Notes under the pieces: model-generated | Told to the model about the DNA's origin: nothing | Database searches by the model: none | The model's input: only the letters and a program-made list of their open reading frames with translations | Shown here: piece by piece, positions 45,369 to 56,978 of the stretch | Position numbering within the stretch: the first letter of the stretch is position 1 | How the letters are laid out: each line of letters begins with the position of its first letter | NCBI RefSeq assembly: GCF_000374105.1 | Contig: NZ_KB893650.1 | Coordinates: 242,862-306,861 of the forward strand | Reading direction: 5' to 3' | DNA: 64,000 nucleotides | Origin: Kangiella aquimarina DSM 16071 | GTDB lineage: Bacteria > Pseudomonadota > Gammaproteobacteria > Enterobacterales > Kangiellaceae | Program-made: the position numbers and the translations under genes

Positions 45369-45589
45369 CCCCTTATATTGAGCTGAGGAGTTCTCAAGTT
45401 ATAGCAATCAAAATCGTGGATGATTTTGATAGTAAAATTCAGGCCAAGGAAGGCCTGTATTTTATGGTGCGTTAAGTGGCTTGAGAGCTTCGAAGGCAGT
45501 CATTCGTTGAATGACCTCAATATCGGGGTGGCCTTCTTTTGGTTACTTTTCTTGGCCACGCAAGAAAAGTAACTCGCTGATTAGCGAAA
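45369..45589 (-). repeat. Structured 221-bp element, copy 3 (elaA-tdh gap)
   Basis: Read on the minus strand: TCGCT-AATC-AGCGA; ACTTTTCTTG/CAAGAAAAGT; loop GTGGCC pairing with GGCCAC, a compensatory change from GTGGTC/GACCAC in the other copies. Then come GTCATTC-GTT-GAATGAC, AGGCC-TTCCTT-GGCCT and ATCAAAATC/GATTTTGAT. It ends with CTCAGCTCAAT and a GGGG run. Confidence 0.88.
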
Positions 45590-45654
45590 CATTGGTCAGA
45601 GTTTTACAATCCAATATTCCACTTATAAATCATCACAAAATAAAATTTACCAAT

Positions 45655-46680
45655 CTAATCCCAACTCAAAACCACTTTACCAGACTGACCACTGGCCATG
45701 GTTTCAAAGCCTGTTTCAAACTCGTCAATCTTAAAGCGGTGAGTAATGATTGGAGAGACATCCAGACCAGACTGCAGCATGGCGATCATCTTATACCAGG
45801 TTTCATACATTTCACGGCCATAAATGCCTTTGATGATGAGACCTTTGAAAATCACCTGATTCCAGTCAATTGCCAGATCACTTGAAGGAATACCTAACAT
45901 GGCAATCTTACCGCCATGATTAATAGTCTGTAGCATCGAACGGAAAGCTGACGGCACGCCTGACATTTCCATGCCCACGTCAAAGCCTTCTTTCATGCCA
46001 ATCTCTTTCATGACATCTTCAAGCTTTTCCTGACTGACATTTACAGTGCGCGTTGCACCCATTTGCTTTGCCAGATCCAAGCGATAATCATTGATATCGG
46101 TAATCACCACATGACGCGCACCTGCATGGCGAGCAATGGCGGCGGCCATAATGCCAATCGGGCCAGCACCGGTAATCAGTACATCTTCACCAACCAGGTC
46201 AAATGACAATGCCGTATGCGCAGCGTTACCTAGCGGATCAAGAATAGACGCGACTTCATCCGAAATGTCATCTGGAATCTTGTAGGCATTTTCTGCCGGA
46301 ATAACCAGGTACTCGCCAAAGGCTCCCGGACGATTAACACCGACACCCACCGTATTACGGCACAGGTGACGTCGACCCGCACGGCAATTGCGACAGACAC
46401 CACAGGTGATATGGCCTTCGCCAGAGACACGGTCGCCCACCTTAAAACCTTTAACTTCCTGGCCAACTTCTTCGATCACGCCCACATATTCATGGCCAAC
46501 CGTCATTGGCACCGGAATGGTATTCTGCGCCCACTCATCCCAGTGATAAATGTGCATATCGGTACCGCAGATTGCGGTTTTCTTAATCTTGATTAATACG
46601 TCATTATGGCCAAGCTCAGGTCTAGGCTGATCGACCATCCAAATACCTTTTTCGGCTTTGGCTTTGCTTAATGTTTTCAT
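45655..46680 (-). CDS. tdh: L-threonine 3-dehydrogenase
   Basis: 341-residue zinc alcohol-dehydrogenase-family enzyme oxidising L-threonine to 2-amino-3-ketobutyrate. Catalytic Zn ligands are C in AICGTDMH and the GHE motif; the structural Zn cysteines are in [15 protein letters not shown]. The NAD motif is [12 protein letters not shown]. It pairs with kbl 20 bases upstream, as in E. coli. Confidence 0.97.
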   Translation of the reverse strand: MKTLSKAKAEKGIWMVDQPRPELGHNDVLIKIKKTAICGTDMHIYHWDEWAQNTIPVPMTVGHEYVGVIEEVGQEVKGFKVGDRVSGEGHITCGVCRNCRAGRRHLCRNTVGVGVNRPGAFGEYLVIPAENAYKIPDDISDEVASILDPLGNAAHTALSFDLVGEDVLITGAGPIGIMAAAIARHAGARHVVITDINDYRLDLAKQMGATRTVNVSQEKLEDVMKEIGMKEGFDVGMEMSGVPSAFRSMLQTINHGGKIAMLGIPSSDLAIDWNQVIFKGLIIKGIYGREMYETWYKMIAMLQSGLDVSPIITHRFKIDEFETGFETMASGQSGKVVLSWD

Positions 46681-46700
46681 TCAATCTACCCCAAACAGGT

Positions 46701-47897
46701 TTAGCTAATCACGCCAAGTTCTTTGCCCACTTTTTCAAAAGCGGCAATGGCGCGATCAATGTGTTCGATATCGTGAGCGGCTGACATTTGCGTACGAATA
46801 CGCGCCTGCCCTTTCGGTACAACCGGGAAAGAGAAACCGATGACATAGATGCCTTCTTTCAACATCATATCAGCAAACTTACTGGCTAAAGCGGCATCTC
46901 CTAGCATTACTGGAATGATTGGATGCTCACCTGGCACTAGTTCAAAACCTAAAGCCGTCATTTTTTCGCGGAAGTATTCACTGTTATGACGCAACTTCTT
47001 ACGTAACTCGTCGCCATTTTCCAGCATATCCAGAACTTTTAAACTGGCGGCCGCAATCACTGGCGCCAAGGTGTTCGAAAATAGATAAGGACGTGAACGC
47101 TGGCGTAACCACTCGACCACTTCTTTGCTAGCCGAAGTATAACCACCTGAAGCACCACCTAGTGCTTTGCCTAGTGTTCCAGTAATAATGTCAACGCGAC
47201 CCATCACATCGCAAAATTCATGCGAGCCTTTACCTTTTTCACCGATAAAGCCCACCGCATGTGAATCATCAACCATCACTAACGCATTGTATTTATCGGC
47301 CAGATCACAGACTGATTTAAGGTCGGCGATGATGCCGTCCATTGAGAAGACACCATCTGTCACAATCAGCTTATAACGGGCACCGTCAGCGTCAGCCTGT
47401 TGCAATTGTTTTTCAAGATCAGCCATATCGTTATTGGCATAGCGGTAACGTTTCGCTTTACATAAGCGTACACCGTCAATAATCGAAGCATGATTCAATG
47501 CATCAGAAATTACCGCATCTTCCGGATCCAATAATGTTTCAAACAAACCACCGTTTGCATCAAAACATGAAGAATAAAGAATGGTATCTTCCATACCCAG
47601 AAATTCACTGATGCGCTTTTCCAATTCTTTATGCACATCCTGCGTACCGCAGATGAAACGTACTGAAGCCATGCCGTAACCATAATGGTCCAGCGCTTCC
47701 TGACCAGCCTTGATCAGTTCTGGGCTATTAGCCAGACCGAGATAGTTATTGGCACAGAAGTTAAGAACACTCTCACCTGTTGTGACATGAATATCGGCGG
47801 CCTGTTGTGAGTCAATGACCCTTTCTTTCTTATAAAGGCCAGCTTCCTTAACTTCGTCAATGTTTTGCTGAATATGCTTAAGAAATTCTTGATTCAT
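46701..47897 (-). CDS. kbl: Glycine C-acetyltransferase (2-amino-3-ketobutyrate CoA ligase)
   Basis: 398-residue PLP enzyme that splits 2-amino-3-ketobutyrate with CoA to glycine and acetyl-CoA. The PLP Lys is in [14 protein letters not shown], the Asp/His pocket in VDDSHAVGF. Together with tdh it degrades threonine to glycine. Confidence 0.97.
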   Translation of the reverse strand: MNQEFLKHIQQNIDEVKEAGLYKKERVIDSQQAADIHVTTGESVLNFCANNYLGLANSPELIKAGQEALDHYGYGMASVRFICGTQDVHKELEKRISEFLGMEDTILYSSCFDANGGLFETLLDPEDAVISDALNHASIIDGVRLCKAKRYRYANNDMADLEKQLQQADADGARYKLIVTDGVFSMDGIIADLKSVCDLADKYNALVMVDDSHAVGFIGEKGKGSHEFCDVMGRVDIITGTLGKALGGASGGYTSASKEVVEWLRQRSRPYLFSNTLAPVIAAASLKVLDMLENGDELRKKLRHNSEYFREKMTALGFELVPGEHPIIPVMLGDAALASKFADMMLKEGIYVIGFSFPVVPKGQARIRTQMSAAHDIEHIDRAIAAFEKVGKELGVIS

Positions 47898-48039
47898 GAA
47901 ATAACCTTTTGAATATTTGAAACCTGCTCATGGCAGGCTATTTGAAACTGATAAAATTGACGCCATTCTAACATCTACGCCTGAAATTTACTCTATTGCC
48001 GTATGAAAAATATACCGCTGATAGATGCTTTCAATGGAA

Positions 48040-48067
48040 ACCGGAGCCAGTCATTACTGACTCCGGT
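48040..48067 (-). terminator. Hairpin after the PH-domain gene pair
   Basis: ACCGGAG-CCAGT-CATT-ACTG-A-CTCCGGT (one mismatch) lies 31 bases past the stop; the T-run is short. Confidence 0.6.
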
Positions 48068-48097
48068 AGATTAGGACTCACTGACTAGAAAGGAAAA

Positions 48098-49579
48098 CTA
48101 CCAATTAAATCGGGTGCCTTTAATGTTGTCGCTGATGCGATCCTTGATAGCAATCGCTACGCCAAGGTCCAGATAGGGAATATTGATATGATGCGCACCG
48201 ACCATTGCACCGGCGGTATCCACTTCCAGGCTGGCCATGCCATGACGACGGTCGAATGGACTTTCCTTCACCGCTATAGTCTGGGTTTTGGGTAGTCTGA
48301 CAAAAGTGTATTTAGTAAAAATGACACCATCTTTAAAGGCTACCAATTGACCATTAATGTGATAGCCAGCCCCTTTAACGTAGGCTTTAGAATAATAAAC
48401 GCTATAGATTAGCCATAAAACAAAGCCCACCGGATAGGCATAGAGGGTCCACAAGGCTAACGGTGCAGTAATGACCAACCCTATTAAGACCATAACCTTC
48501 AAAACGCGGCGCCAGCCTTTCTGATTAATTGGCTGCCAGTCAATGGCATCCCAATTCACATCGCTCTGAATTTCATTGAGCAACTGATCACGCATACTAT
48601 TGGGCGCAACTGGAACCACCTGCTTCATGCTGACACCCTGCTGTTCATTATTAACACCACCGGCAGTTTCAATGGTGATACCAATTCGTTTAAACCAGCG
48701 ATGCAGCAGCGACTCATGAATGGTCAAGGTCTGAATGCGAGTCATGGGAATGGTGGCCTGCAAGCGCGTTAGCAATCCCATGGTTGCCTGCAGTTTATCT
48801 TTGTTTTTGATCAGCACGAAGCCATGAAATTTCAGTAACGCCATGGCTATCGACAATAGCCACAGGGCAATGATTGCCGCAATCACGCCAATGATGGTTA
48901 TCAGGATGTAGTAAAGCCAGCCATTTTCGAATTCGATACTACTTACTAAGCCATCAATCCATTGCGTGAACTGACTGATATAGTTGGTAACAAGGCGTTC
49001 AACCTGGTTATCCATGAATTGCATGATAAAACCAAAAAAGATGGCTACAGCGACAATGCCCCGGTTAGTAATCATGCCATAACGCACAATCTCACCGAAT
49101 GATAAGCTTATGATACTGTCTTTGGGTTGCGCGACTTCTTCCTGCTCTTCTTCTTCATTTATTTTGCGCTTAAGTTCATTTACCGCCTGCATATCTATTA
49201 CGTTGATAACCGCTTCCGGTTTACCGCCTGATGCAGACTCAAGCTGTACTTTAACCACTCCAAATAACCGGTGTAGTGGCGACTGTACTAAATTGAGGTT
49301 CTGAATTTTTTTATAAGGAACCTGGCGAACATTGCGAAAGAAGATCCCTTCCTGCACTCGAATCTTATCGCCTTCCAGCCAATAACGATAAAAGCGGTAT
49401 TGGACAATGGCGCCTAAACTGATGATCAGCGCAAAGCCCAAGGCAAATAATTCCCATGAACTTCCGCGCGTACTGAAAAGGGCAACAACGATAGGAAATA
49501 TTAGTTTCTTAATGTTTTCAAACAGAATAAATAACGGGGATATTTTGTGCAGCCGATTGGCCTGTACTTCAGACTGCAT
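48098..49579 (-). CDS. PH (bPH2)-domain membrane protein, YdbT-like
   Basis: 493 residues from the ATG at 49577-49579, which overlaps the YdbS-like gene by 11 bases; a longer frame exists but runs antiparallel to that coupling. The protein has several paired membrane spans with three bacterial PH2 (DUF304) repeats between them, for example FRNVRQVPYKKIQNLNLVQSPLHRLFG and TIPMTRIQTLTIHESLLHRWF. The YdbS/YdbT pair is widespread; its role is not known, though membrane-stress links are suspected for the family. Confidence 0.85.
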   Translation of the reverse strand: MQSEVQANRLHKISPLFILFENIKKLIFPIVVALFSTRGSSWELFALGFALIISLGAIVQYRFYRYWLEGDKIRVQEGIFFRNVRQVPYKKIQNLNLVQSPLHRLFGVVKVQLESASGGKPEAVINVIDMQAVNELKRKINEEEEQEEVAQPKDSIISLSFGEIVRYGMITNRGIVAVAIFFGFIMQFMDNQVERLVTNYISQFTQWIDGLVSSIEFENGWLYYILITIIGVIAAIIALWLLSIAMALLKFHGFVLIKNKDKLQATMGLLTRLQATIPMTRIQTLTIHESLLHRWFKRIGITIETAGGVNNEQQGVSMKQVVPVAPNSMRDQLLNEIQSDVNWDAIDWQPINQKGWRRVLKVMVLIGLVITAPLALWTLYAYPVGFVLWLIYSVYYSKAYVKGAGYHINGQLVAFKDGVIFTKYTFVRLPKTQTIAVKESPFDRRHGMASLEVDTAGAMVGAHHINIPYLDLGVAIAIKDRISDNIKGTRFNW

Positions 49580-50123
49580 CGCTTTCGCCTTCTTCCTGCA
49601 ACACGGAACGCAACTTATGAGCGGTATCCAGCAAGATGCCGTCCAGCGAAACTGAGGCATCACGTGTACCCGCGGTGTGCGTCACCAGCTTGCCCAATTT
49701 ATACTTACGTTCCAGTGGGCCTTGCGCCACATCGGTGTGTTGCACACGATTAAAAGGTATCAGCGTCTTTTTACGCCACCAGACTCCGCTTTGAATATAA
49801 AGACCTTCGTCAGCCAGCCAGTACCAGGTGTAGTCGTATGATTTTTTGGCCCAGATAAAACCAATGGTAAAGATAATCGCTGCAACCGCCAGACCAATAT
49901 ACATCAGCCAGAAATTATCACTGAATATAGCGATCGCAGTCGGCACAATAGCAATGATCAAACACACCAAAGCGGTACTGATTCGCGACACTTTGATGGA
50001 GTCTGGATGCAGCTGTTTTTTATTATCCGGTAACTGCTCTATAAGACTGGAATCCGGTAGCTTCTGTTCTGTCGCTGCTTCGGTTTTATCTTGATCTTGT
50101 TGCTGTTCTTGTACGCTGCTCAT
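49569..50123 (-). CDS. PH-domain membrane protein, YdbS-like
   Basis: 184 residues. A Gln/Glu/Asp-rich cytoplasmic N-terminus (1-45), two spans (about 52-90), and one PH2/DUF304 domain with WWRKKTLIPFNRVQHTDVAQGPLERKYKLG. It is translationally coupled to the YdbT-like gene, and the two are probably subunits of one complex. Confidence 0.87.
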   Translation of the reverse strand: MSSVQEQQQDQDKTEAATEQKLPDSSLIEQLPDNKKQLHPDSIKVSRISTALVCLIIAIVPTAIAIFSDNFWLMYIGLAVAAIIFTIGFIWAKKSYDYTWYWLADEGLYIQSGVWWRKKTLIPFNRVQHTDVAQGPLERKYKLGKLVTHTAGTRDASVSLDGILLDTAHKLRSVLQEEGESDAV

Positions 50124-50216
50124 AAACGCAAATCCCCATTGCTTTTTTTTATAATTCGAGTATATCGAAACCTCACATACAACACTGTAGCAGAATGTTA
50201 CAGTCTGTTATTACAG

Positions 50217-50564
50217 TTAGTTGCGTTTAATAGCTTCCATACCGCCATGCAAGCTGTAGACACAGGAAAAGTCTGCCTGAATAAGCAAGCTGGCGGCGTT
50301 AAAACTTTTTTGTCCGACTTGGCAGATTGTCACTACCGGTTGATCGGGATCGAGCTGATTGATATGACTGCCAAATTCAGTAATCGGTATATTTTTAAGT
50401 GTTCCCGCTTTTATAAAGTTCAGCAATGCCTTATCAGCCTCATGCTCTTCCCCTTTTCGCACATCGATCACTAATGGCGCATCCTGCTGGCTGGCCCATT
50501 GTTTTAACTGTTCTGGACTTATCAGCTGTACCGCATCAGATTCCTGCCATTCGAAATTGCTCAT
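50217..50564 (-). CDS. Rhodanese-domain protein at the end of the thiamine operon
   Basis: 115-residue single-domain rhodanese. The active-site Cys is in TICQVGQKS, a loop unlike GlpE's, and the family ends YSLHGGMEAI. It overlaps thiDE by four bases and is the last gene of the thiG-thiDE unit. A sulfur-donor role for the ThiS thiocarboxylate is attractive because no thiI or thiF lies in the window; this is inference. Confidence 0.88.
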   Translation of the reverse strand: MSNFEWQESDAVQLISPEQLKQWASQQDAPLVIDVRKGEEHEADKALLNFIKAGTLKNIPITEFGSHINQLDPDQPVVTICQVGQKSFNAASLLIQADFSCVYSLHGGMEAIKRN

Positions 50565-52042
50565 ACCTTAGACCTGTGTTGTTCAATCAGTTGCATCATT
50601 GATGTAGCCGTCTGCTCTGGATAGTGGGCCTGGGTAATTGCAGAAATCATTGCAATCCCTGACACACCGGTGCTCGCTACTTCTGGGATTCTATCAGCAT
50701 TAATACCCCCAATGGCAACCCAAGGATAACTCTGCATCAGGTTTTTCCAATAGCTTAATTTGTTTATGCCATGTGGAATCCATGACATTTGTTTACTGTC
50801 GGTATGATACACCGGGCCACAGGCCAGATAGCTTGGCTTTATGGCGTGCGCACGCGCTACTTCATAAAAGCAGTGGGTGCTGACTCCCAAGTGCAATCCC
50901 GCCTGACTGACTGCTTCAAGGTCTGCATCATCAAGATCTTCCTGCCCGAGGTGTACGCCATAGGCTTGGTACTTAATTGCCAGCTGCCAGTAGTCATTGA
51001 TAAAGAGTTTTGCTTTATATTGCTCAGCGATGGCTATGGCCTTTCGGATTTCATTTTCTAATGCATCACCTTCTAAGTCTTTCACTCGCAATTGAATGGT
51101 CGTAATGCCCAACGGTAACAACCGTTCCAACCATTCGGCACTATCCACTACGGGATATAGGCCCATTATTTGCTTGGCCAGAGAAGGAAAATGGTATTCA
51201 CTTAAAGGGTACTGCCTGGTCAGTTTAGGCATGTCCTGTTCATCCATCGGCCATGACTTAACCGCTAACGGACCTTTCTGTTGCTTAACCGAATAGCTAT
51301 ACCTTAGTCCTTGATTCAAAGTCATTTTGCCGATCACCACAGCGTCTTCTATCGAGTAATTCAACGCCAAAGCAGTCGCTATAGCTGAAGACAACACACA
51401 GCCCGTTCCACGGGTATTGTTCGTTTCTTTTCGGTCACTGTGTAGCCAAAATTGATTCTTTTTATTGACGAAGAAATCCGAGGCGTGTTCAGAGGACCAG
51501 TGCCCACCTTTTACCAACACCGCACCTACACCCCGGTCGATTAATGTCCTAGCCTGTCTTTCAATATCTTCTATCGACTGAATTTCCTGACCGGTTAATC
51601 TGGCCAGTTCATCAATATTAGGAGTGATGAGAGTAACCACTGGTAATACTTTTTTTAACTGTTCGATGACTACATCCGGCATCAATTGCGTACCCGATGA
51701 AGTCTCTACGACTGGATCTAAAACTAGTGGTACAGACTTTTCTGTTTGTTTAAGAAAAGTAATTAACAGCTCCAGCGAATCTATGCTGGGTAACAGTCCA
51801 ACCTTGATAGCGTCGGGTTCGCCCAGCTCTTGCAATGCTTGTAGTTGTGACGCTAGCTGTTCTTTTGTCGAGGGATTGATCGCCACGACTCGATAGTTGT
51901 TTTGCGCCGTAATAGCAGTGGTAACACAGCATGCGTGTGCTCCTAGAGCTTGAATAGTTCTGGTATCTGCAAGTTGACCGGCCAGCCCAGAATTATCCAG
52001 TCCAGCGTAACTCCAAACTAAGCGTTTCTTTGTATTGCTCAT
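50561..52042 (-). CDS. thiDE: Bifunctional HMP-phosphate kinase / thiamine-phosphate synthase
   Basis: 493-residue fusion. N-terminal ThiD part (1-280) has AQNN for the pyrimidine site, VLDPVV, LVKGGH and the anion-hole [11 protein letters not shown]-terminal ThiE part (about 290-493) has [36 protein letters not shown] and AIGGI. ThiD phosphorylates HMP-P and ThiE joins it to the thiazole phosphate. The usual ThiD stretch DPSGGAGIQAD is diverged to [11 protein letters not shown]. It overlaps thiG by four bases. Confidence 0.93.
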   Translation of the reverse strand: MSNTKKRLVWSYAGLDNSGLAGQLADTRTIQALGAHACCVTTAITAQNNYRVVAINPSTKEQLASQLQALQELGEPDAIKVGLLPSIDSLELLITFLKQTEKSVPLVLDPVVETSSGTQLMPDVVIEQLKKVLPVVTLITPNIDELARLTGQEIQSIEDIERQARTLIDRGVGAVLVKGGHWSSEHASDFFVNKKNQFWLHSDRKETNNTRGTGCVLSSAIATALALNYSIEDAVVIGKMTLNQGLRYSYSVKQQKGPLAVKSWPMDEQDMPKLTRQYPLSEYHFPSLAKQIMGLYPVVDSAEWLERLLPLGITTIQLRVKDLEGDALENEIRKAIAIAEQYKAKLFINDYWQLAIKYQAYGVHLGQEDLDDADLEAVSQAGLHLGVSTHCFYEVARAHAIKPSYLACGPVYHTDSKQMSWIPHGINKLSYWKNLMQSYPWVAIGGINADRIPEVASTGVSGIAMISAITQAHYPEQTATSMMQLIEQHRSKV

Positions 52043-52812
52043 GATTCCTGTTGCCAGAATGGCGTGCCTAAAACGGGGGTACTTGGTTGTGCCAGATCGC
52101 GCTGTGGCATTGCGCCAGCCTTATAAGCCTTGCGCCCTGCGGTCACCGCCTCTTTAAATGCTTCAGCCATAACCACAGGATTATCAGCCTGAGCAATTGC
52201 CGTATTAAGTAGCACTGCATCAAACCCCATTTCCATGGCCTGTGTAGCATGTGATGGTAAACCCAAGCCTGCATCAATCACCATCGGCACATCCGGCAAA
52301 CGCTTGCGCAAAGTTTGCAGTGCGTAAGGATCAGTGAGCCCACGACCCGTTCCAATTGGTGCTCCCCACGGCATCAAAATATTGCAGCCAGCATCCAATA
52401 AACGCTGACACAGCACCAGATCGTCGGTGCAATACGGAAATACTTCAAAGCCCCGTTTGACCAATTCTTTTGTCGCTTCAAGAAGCTGAAATGGATCGGG
52501 CTGAAGATTATATTCATCGCCAATCACTTCCAGTTTAATCCAGTTGGTTTGAAAGATTTCGCGCGCCATTTCAGCAGTCGTGACAGCCTCTTTCGCAGAG
52601 TGACAGCCAGCCGTATTGGGCAGCCAGAGACAATCCAGTTGCTTTAATTGATTCCAGAAATTTTCACCACCCAAACCCTGTCGTCTTACTGACACTGTCA
52701 CAACTTCCGCCTCGGAAGCTTTAATGGCATCCAGCATAATTTGTGGTGACGGATATAACGCCGTCCCGACGAATAATCTGCTGTTTATTTCTTTATTACC
52801 GATTTTTAGCAT
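52039..52812 (-). CDS. thiG: Thiazole synthase
   Basis: 257-residue TIM-barrel enzyme that builds the thiazole of thiamine from deoxyxylulose-P, the ThiO product and ThiS thiocarboxylate. The catalytic Lys is in [22 protein letters not shown] and [12 protein letters not shown] are family motifs. It is separated from thiS by 618 bases of repeat DNA and a terminator, so it may have its own promoter. Confidence 0.96.
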   Translation of the reverse strand: MLKIGNKEINSRLFVGTALYPSPQIMLDAIKASEAEVVTVSVRRQGLGGENFWNQLKQLDCLWLPNTAGCHSAKEAVTTAEMAREIFQTNWIKLEVIGDEYNLQPDPFQLLEATKELVKRGFEVFPYCTDDLVLCQRLLDAGCNILMPWGAPIGTGRGLTDPYALQTLRKRLPDVPMVIDAGLGLPSHATQAMEMGFDAVLLNTAIAQADNPVVMAEAFKEAVTAGRKAYKAGAMPQRDLAQPSTPVLGTPFWQQES

Positions 52813-52874
52813 TCGATTCCTTATAATTTTTCAGGCTTTCTCTCTTAACTGTATCAGCGCATGAAATGTAATTT

Positions 52875-53095
52875 TTTCGCTACTCAGCGAGTTACTTTTC
52901 TTGCATGGTCAAGAAAAGTAACCAAAAGAAGACCACCCCATGATTGAGGTTTCACTTCGTTCAACTTCCTTCGTATCCACCAAGCCACTTCACGCACCGT
53001 AAAATACGTTCCATCCCTGGCCCGAATTTTACTATTCAAAACTTCCTGTTTTGAATTGCTATGTCTTGGCTTCTACTCAGCTCAATCAAAAGGGG
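52875..53095 (+). repeat. Structured 221-bp element, copy 4 (thi cluster)
   Basis: TCGCT-ACTC-AGCGA; ACTTTTCTTG/CAAGAAAAGT; loop TGGTC pairing with GACCA; CCA-TCCC-TGG; ATTCAAAAC/GTTTTGAAT; right end CTACTCAGCTCAATC and GGGG. In sequence it is closest to copy 1 at its left half (shared GAGGTTTCACTTCGTTCAAC-type segment) but different in the inner stems. Confidence 0.88.
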
Positions 53096-53173
53096 TTATT
53101 GGAGCACTCCTGCACGTTTGAACTTATCTACAACAACTTTATAAATCCCATTTACCCGCTAAACAAATGCACC

Positions 53174-53284
53174 AAATTAATTCTTAGCACTTGTTAAATC
53201 GTCTAAGCTAAGTTGGGGCGCGGCAAGATTGATTCTTGGAGCAGGAATTTGCTCATGACAAATGACGGTGACAAGAATTAATTT
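53174..53284. repeat. 111-bp segment bounded by a 12-bp inverted repeat
   Basis: AAATTAATTCTT at 53174-53185 and AAGAATTAATTT at 53273-53284. Smaller matching pairs (CTTGT/ACAAG, CGTC/GACG) lie just inside, so a long imperfect hairpin could form. Confidence 0.5.
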
Positions 53285-53344
53285 ACACTTCTGAATCAAT
53301 ACCCTTACCATAAAACAAAAATAGCTAAACAAGTACGCGGCAAA

Positions 53345-53405
53345 AAACAGTGTTCCAGAGGGAGTTTACTTTAGTAAATGACCTTGCAGGACACTGTTTT
53401 TAACA
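53345..53405 (-). terminator. Long hairpin terminator after thiS
   Basis: On the minus strand AAAACAGTGT pairs with ACACTGTTTT; an inner TTTACTAAAGTAAA palindrome folds within the loop, and T6 follows. It probably ends the thiC-thiO-thiS transcript before thiG. Confidence 0.75.
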
Positions 53406-53430
53406 AAGTAATTGTGACGATTTTTTTGTT

Positions 53431-53628
53431 TTATCCGCCTTGCATCGGCAAAACAATTTCAACCCGATCCCCCTCTCTCAACAAGGTCTCTCCATATAAC
53501 GAACGGGGAACGAACTCCATGTTTACAGCTATTGCAAAATTTCCGTCTTGCTTAAACCATCGGATGAACTCTGCAATACTCATCGGTTCATCTATCTCTA
53601 AAGTTTCATCATTAACAATTAATTGCAT
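53431..53628 (-). CDS. thiS: Sulfur carrier protein ThiS
   Basis: 65 residues from the ATG at 53626-53628 (ribosome site GAGG), overlapping thiO by 17 bases; another Met four codons upstream is possible. A ubiquitin-like beta-grasp protein ending in QGG, the C-terminal Gly-Gly that is adenylated and turned to thiocarboxylate. It supplies sulfur to ThiG. Confidence 0.94.
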   Translation of the reverse strand: MQLIVNDETLEIDEPMSIAEFIRWFKQDGNFAIAVNMEFVPRSLYGETLLREGDRVEIVLPMQGG

Positions 53629-54667
53629 GGCTAGCCTCATCTTTTTCTATCAATGCCTGTTCAAATAGCTTCATCATCTGCTCTACAACTGCTGGTGCTA
53701 ATAAAATACCATGCCGGTATAGACCATTGATAATTCCAATACCGTCTTGCAGTTCTATTTTTGGCAGGTTGTCGGGTAATGCCGGTCTGCAATTTACCAC
53801 CTGTTTGATAATGCGAGCTTCGCCCAAGGATTTATGAAGGCTATAGGCTGCGGATAATAATTCGAGGGTCGACCGGACAGAAACTGGACTGTGGTCTTCG
53901 CTCTCTATTTCAGTAGCTCCAATCAGGTAAACATTATTGGGGCGAGGCACCAGATAAATTCGATATCTAGGGTGCATTAAACGGGTTAAGTGTTTAATGT
54001 TTACATCCGGTGCATGCAACCATAACAACTCTCCCCTCACCGCGCGTAATGGTAATGTTTCTTTTGCCCCCAACCCGCGACAGTCAAAAACCCAGTCGTA
54101 ATTACAGGAGCCTTTATCAGTTTTAATTCTACCCGGCTCTATTTGCTGCACTTCGGTATTCTCTACCCACGAAACTCCTCGTTTTAACAATTGCTTTTGT
54201 AGAGCTGTTAACAACGCAATCGTGTCTATCTGTCCTTCATTTGTCATCCATAAACCATTCCCCAAGTGGGCTAATTCCGGTTCCTTTTCGCCAATACTTA
54301 TTTTTCTTACCTGGTCTTTACCATTGTTAAGCTTGGTCTCAAGTAATCGATACAACCGTTCCAGTTCGACTTTATCTGAACCATGCGCTGTGACTAATGA
54401 TCCCTGATGACGATAGTATATTTCAGTATCTAATTCCTTGATTAGATCGGGATATAGCTGAAGCGACCGAGTCCCTAATTCATAAATTTTAGACTCGGCC
54501 ATCTCCAATTCTGCCAGCGGTGACAATATGCCAGCGGCGGCAAAGGAACAAGCTGCTTCGCTGTCTATTGCGTTCTTGTCAAACAGCGTAACATCAAATT
54601 CTTTCTTTACCATTTCCCATGCTAACAGTCCCCCTGCGACTCCAGCACCAACAATTCCGACCTTCAT
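53612..54667 (-). CDS. thiO: Glycine oxidase ThiO
   Basis: 351-residue FAD enzyme of the D-amino-acid oxidase fold. The N-terminal nucleotide site is GIVGAGVAGGLLAWEM, with ACSFAAAGILSPLAELE typical of ThiO. It oxidises glycine to the imine used in thiazole formation, an oxygen-dependent alternative to ThiH. It is coupled to thiS and lies 33 bases after thiC. Confidence 0.94.
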   Translation of the reverse strand: MKVGIVGAGVAGGLLAWEMVKKEFDVTLFDKNAIDSEAACSFAAAGILSPLAELEMAESKIYELGTRSLQLYPDLIKELDTEIYYRHQGSLVTAHGSDKVELERLYRLLETKLNNGKDQVRKISIGEKEPELAHLGNGLWMTNEGQIDTIALLTALQKQLLKRGVSWVENTEVQQIEPGRIKTDKGSCNYDWVFDCRGLGAKETLPLRAVRGELLWLHAPDVNIKHLTRLMHPRYRIYLVPRPNNVYLIGATEIESEDHSPVSVRSTLELLSAAYSLHKSLGEARIIKQVVNCRPALPDNLPKIELQDGIGIINGLYRHGILLAPAVVEQMMKLFEQALIEKDEASHAINC

Positions 54668-54700
54668 TGGATCACCTTTTGGTTTGCAATTTGCAACTTG

Positions 54701-56635
<1,935 letters not shown>

Positions 56636-56667
56636 CTACATTAGATCAATAGATAGGTTGTGCATTA

Positions 56668-56779
56668 CTCTTCCCTACGCCGATGCGAGTCGGATCAGGT
56701 TATACGGGTTTGCTTGCGCATCTCAGCTCCTGAAATGATGTTGCTATGTAGCAACAACTTCAGGCGCACCCCGAGAGTT
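56668..56779 (-). promoter_or_regulatory. TPP riboswitch (THI element)
   Basis: On the minus strand, CTCGGGGTGC, GAGCTGAGAT, ACCCG, AACCTGATC and GGCGTAGGGAAGAG appear in the consensus order of the thiamine-pyrophosphate aptamer, with a variable P3a hairpin (GTTGTTGCTA/TAGCAACA). It ends about 84 bases before thiC and should repress the thiC-thiO-thiS unit when TPP is plentiful. The later thiG-thiDE unit has no riboswitch visible. Confidence 0.97.
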
Positions 56780-56868
56780 GCTCGAATTATACACATGCTA
56801 AGCCATAAATTCCTAGCCCCTATTTCTCGGTCTTTTTCGCAGTCTTTTCCTTTGTCTTTTTATTCAGA

Positions 56869-56898
56869 CAAAAAAAAGCGGCACCTAAGTAGCCGCTG
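56869..56898 (-). terminator. Terminator of the DUF4870 gene
   Basis: On the minus strand AGCGGC/GCCGCT with T8, about 80 bases past the stop. Confidence 0.85.
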
Positions 56899-56978
56899 GG
56901 GAGAATGGGGCGAAGCTTTTGATTCGACAGCGCCCCCTGTGGAGAGTCATTTTTTATTATTAGAATCTTGCCTATCTA

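Larger units (their letters stand above)
52813..53430. other. Large non-coding gap between thiS and thiG
   Basis: Contains structured-element copy 4 (52875-53095), an AT-rich stretch with a 12-bp inverted repeat (53174-53284) and the thiS terminator (53345-53405). No gene is visible. Such a gap is odd inside a thiamine cluster, where these genes are normally contiguous. Confidence 0.7.
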
